In this document: positions 62,750 through 64,000 of the stretch, one piece after another
Layout of the letters: each line of letters starts with the position of its first letter
Numbering within the stretch: position 1 is the stretch's first letter
Assembly (NCBI RefSeq): GCF_001563285.1
Contig: NZ_CP005190.1
Location: 1-64,000 of the forward strand
Reading direction: 5' to 3'
Origin: Sphingobium sp. MI1205
Lineage (GTDB): Bacteria; Pseudomonadota; Alphaproteobacteria; Sphingomonadales; Sphingomonadaceae
Length of the DNA: 64,000 nucleotides
The notes under the pieces: generated by a model
Databases searched by the model: none
Seen by the model: the letters and a program-made list of their open reading frames with translations, nothing else
What the model was told of the DNA's origin: nothing
Program-made: the position numbers and the translations under genes

Positions 62750-63629
62750 GGCTCTGTTGCAAAAATCGTGAAGCTTGAGCATGCTTGGCGGAGATTGGAC
62801 GGACGGAACGATGACGGATTTCAAGTGGCGCCATTTCCAGGGTGATGTGATCCTGTGGGCGGTGCGCTGGTATTGTCGCTATCCGATCAGCTATCGCGAC
62901 CTTGAGGAAATGCTGGCGGAACGCGGCATTTCGGTCGACCATACGACGATCTATCGCTGGGTCCAGTGCTACGCCCCGGAGATGGAGAAGCGGCTGCGCT
63001 GGTTCTGGCGGCGTGGCTTTGATCCGAGCTGGCGCCTGGATGAAACCTACGTCAAGGTGCGGGGCAAGTGGACCTACCTGTACCGGGCAGTCGACAAGCG
63101 GGGCGACACGATCGATTTCTACCTGTCGCCGACCCGCAGCGCCAAGGCAGCGAAGCGGTTCCTGGGCAAGGCCCTGCGAGGCCTGAAGCACTGGGAAAAG
63201 CCTGCCACGCTCAATACCGACAAAGCGCCGAGCTATGGTGCAGCGATCACCGAATTGAAGCGCGAAGGAAAGCTGGACCGGGAGACGGCCCACCGGCAGG
63301 TGAAGTATCTCAATAACGTGATCGAGGCCGATCACGGAAAGCTCAAGATACTGATCAAGCCGGTGCGCGGTTTCAAATCGATCCCCACGGCCTATGCCAC
63401 GATCAAGGGATTCGAAGTCATGCGAGCCCTGCGCAAAGGACAGGCTCGCCCCTGGTGCCTGCAGCCCGGCATCAGGGGCGAGGTGCGCCTTGTGGAGAGA
63501 GCTTTTGGCATTGGGCCCTCGGCGCTGACGGAGGCCATGGGCATGCTCAACCACCATTTCGCAGCAGCCGCCTGATCGGCGCAGAGCGACAGCCTACCTC
63601 TGACTGCCGCCAATCTTTGCAACAGAGCC
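62750..63629 (+). mobile_element. IS6100 (IS6 family), complete, 880 bp
   Basis: Bounded by perfect 14-bp inverted repeats GGCTCTGTTGCAAA (62750-62763) and TTTGCAACAGAGCC (63616-63629). The length of 880 bp equals that of IS6100. The 8 bp on either side (GTCTCATC and GTCCAGGC) are not a target duplication, and both flanking genes are truncated at the element. Confidence 0.95.
62811..63575 (+). CDS. tnpA: IS6100 transposase
   Basis: 254-residue DDE transposase from ATG 62811 (MTDFKWRHFQGDVILWAVRW), or 264 residues if ATG 62781 is used. DDE residues are expected in RLDETYVKV, LNTDKAPSY and IEADHGKLK. It is intact and recognisable as the IS6100 enzyme, which forms cointegrates and often sits at edges of resistance regions. 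Confidence 0.95.
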   Translation: MTDFKWRHFQGDVILWAVRWYCRYPISYRDLEEMLAERGISVDHTTIYRWVQCYAPEMEKRLRWFWRRGFDPSWRLDETYVKVRGKWTYLYRAVDKRGDTIDFYLSPTRSAKAAKRFLGKALRGLKHWEKPATLNTDKAPSYGAAITELKREGKLDRETAHRQVKYLNNVIEADHGKLKILIKPVRGFKSIPTAYATIKGFEVMRALRKGQARPWCLQPGIRGEVRLVERAFGIGPSALTEAMGMLNHHFAAAA

Positions 63630-64000
63630 GTCCAGGCCATCTATCGCAGCGACAAACTCGGGCGCACGCACCCCGGCCGCCCAGAGTTTGATGGATGCCT
63701 CGATCCTGCGTCCATCGGCAAGCTGGAACCCATCGGCATCGCCCGCCAGAACGCGCGCCTGCGTCAACACCTCGATGCCCAGCGACTCCAGGACCGTGTG
63801 CGCGGCATGCGCTACGCGCTCGGGAAAGGGGCCGAGAATGCGCGGCTGAGATTCGATAAGGTATATTTTCAGCCCGCTTCGCGCTCCCGAAGCGCCATGC
63901 TGTTCCAGCACATCGGCCAGCCGCACCAGTTCGGAGGCAAGCTCTACCCCGGTCGCGCCAGCCCCAACGATAGCAATCGAAAGATGGTCGTTCGAGGCGA
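63630..64000 (-). pseudogene. Type II NADH dehydrogenase-like FAD oxidoreductase, 3' end removed by IS6100
   Basis: The reading frame enters from beyond base 64000 and contains the second nucleotide-binding motif IAIVGAGATGVELASEL, then IYLIESQPRILGPFPERVA and LWAAGVRAPEFVAAIDGLDG, a pattern of Ndh-type or related pyridine-nucleotide-disulfide oxidoreductases. The gene is cut at 63630 by IS6100, so the C-terminal membrane-binding part is missing; only a few IS-derived codons follow. The N-terminal part is outside the window. Confidence 0.8.

Noticed and set aside
1-64000. CRISPR arrays, tRNA or rRNA genes and known riboswitches
   Set aside because: No regularly spaced repeat array beyond the four iterons, and no cloverleaf, rRNA or riboswitch-like sequence was recognised by eye on either strand.

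Overview
The window looks like part of a conjugative-type or mobilisable plasmid from an alphaproteobacterium, most likely a sphingomonad (Sphingobium, Sphingomonas or Novosphingobium). The grounds are a RepA-type initiator, an RHE_PE00001/DUF1612 protein next to a plasmid tyrosine recombinase, high GC, FixL/FixJ sensors, and an IS6100 copy with Tn3-family remains at the right edge. The family calls are from memory of protein motifs; no database search was possible.

Layout. 1-5.3 kb: replication and maintenance (repA without its start, a 22-bp iteron array, a DUF1612 protein, a tyrosine recombinase). 5.6-18.7 kb: divalent metal resistance (CzcI-like protein, czcCBA, SRPBCC protein, CDF transporters, a P1B-4 ATPase, a CadR-type MerR with its operators, a methyltransferase, a MAPEG protein). 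18.7-20.8 kb: a cytochrome c/FTR1 iron permease under the same kind of MerR operator. 20.9-28.5 kb (minus strand): a Cu/Ag efflux block cusCBA-cusF preceded by small periplasmic proteins and a DUF411 protein. 28.7-38.9 kb: small secreted metal-binding proteins with MerR-type promoters, and an operon encoding a putative NAD(P)H-to-periplasm electron chain (FAD/2Fe-2S reductase, di-heme membrane protein, heptaheme cytochrome c, DUF1622 protein, Csp-like copper storage protein). 39.1-45.7 kb: aldehyde and alcohol dehydrogenases, copA, copB and an MFS transporter in one unit. 45.8-49.0 kb: response regulators, FixJ, heme-PAS FixL and a DUF305 protein. 49.1-54.9 kb: a second copAB, a CnrYXH-like sigma-factor module, and copCD. 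55.0-58.7 kb: a decayed methyltransferase, a Cu(I) P-type ATPase with CueR, and a second FixJ-like regulator. 58.9-64 kb: decayed and interrupted genes around a Tn3-family transposase cut by IS6100.

How it fits together. Copper is handled by cytosolic export (P1B-1 ATPase/CueR), periplasmic oxidation (two CopAB sets, CopCD), transenvelope efflux (CusCBA/CusF), and storage (Csp-like). Three regulatory layers are visible. CadR-type operators serve the divalent-metal and iron genes. CueR-like promoters with a GGACCATRGTCC dyad serve the small periplasmic genes, the electron-transfer operon and a FixJ gene. A shared ECF-type promoter (RAGGGN-N12-STGCGTATW) precedes copAB, copC, the CnrYXH-like genes and the DUF411-cus block. 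The best candidates for new biology are the electron-transfer operon, the copper-linked CnrYXH-like system with its four matching promoters, and a three-copy family of small secreted beta-rich proteins.
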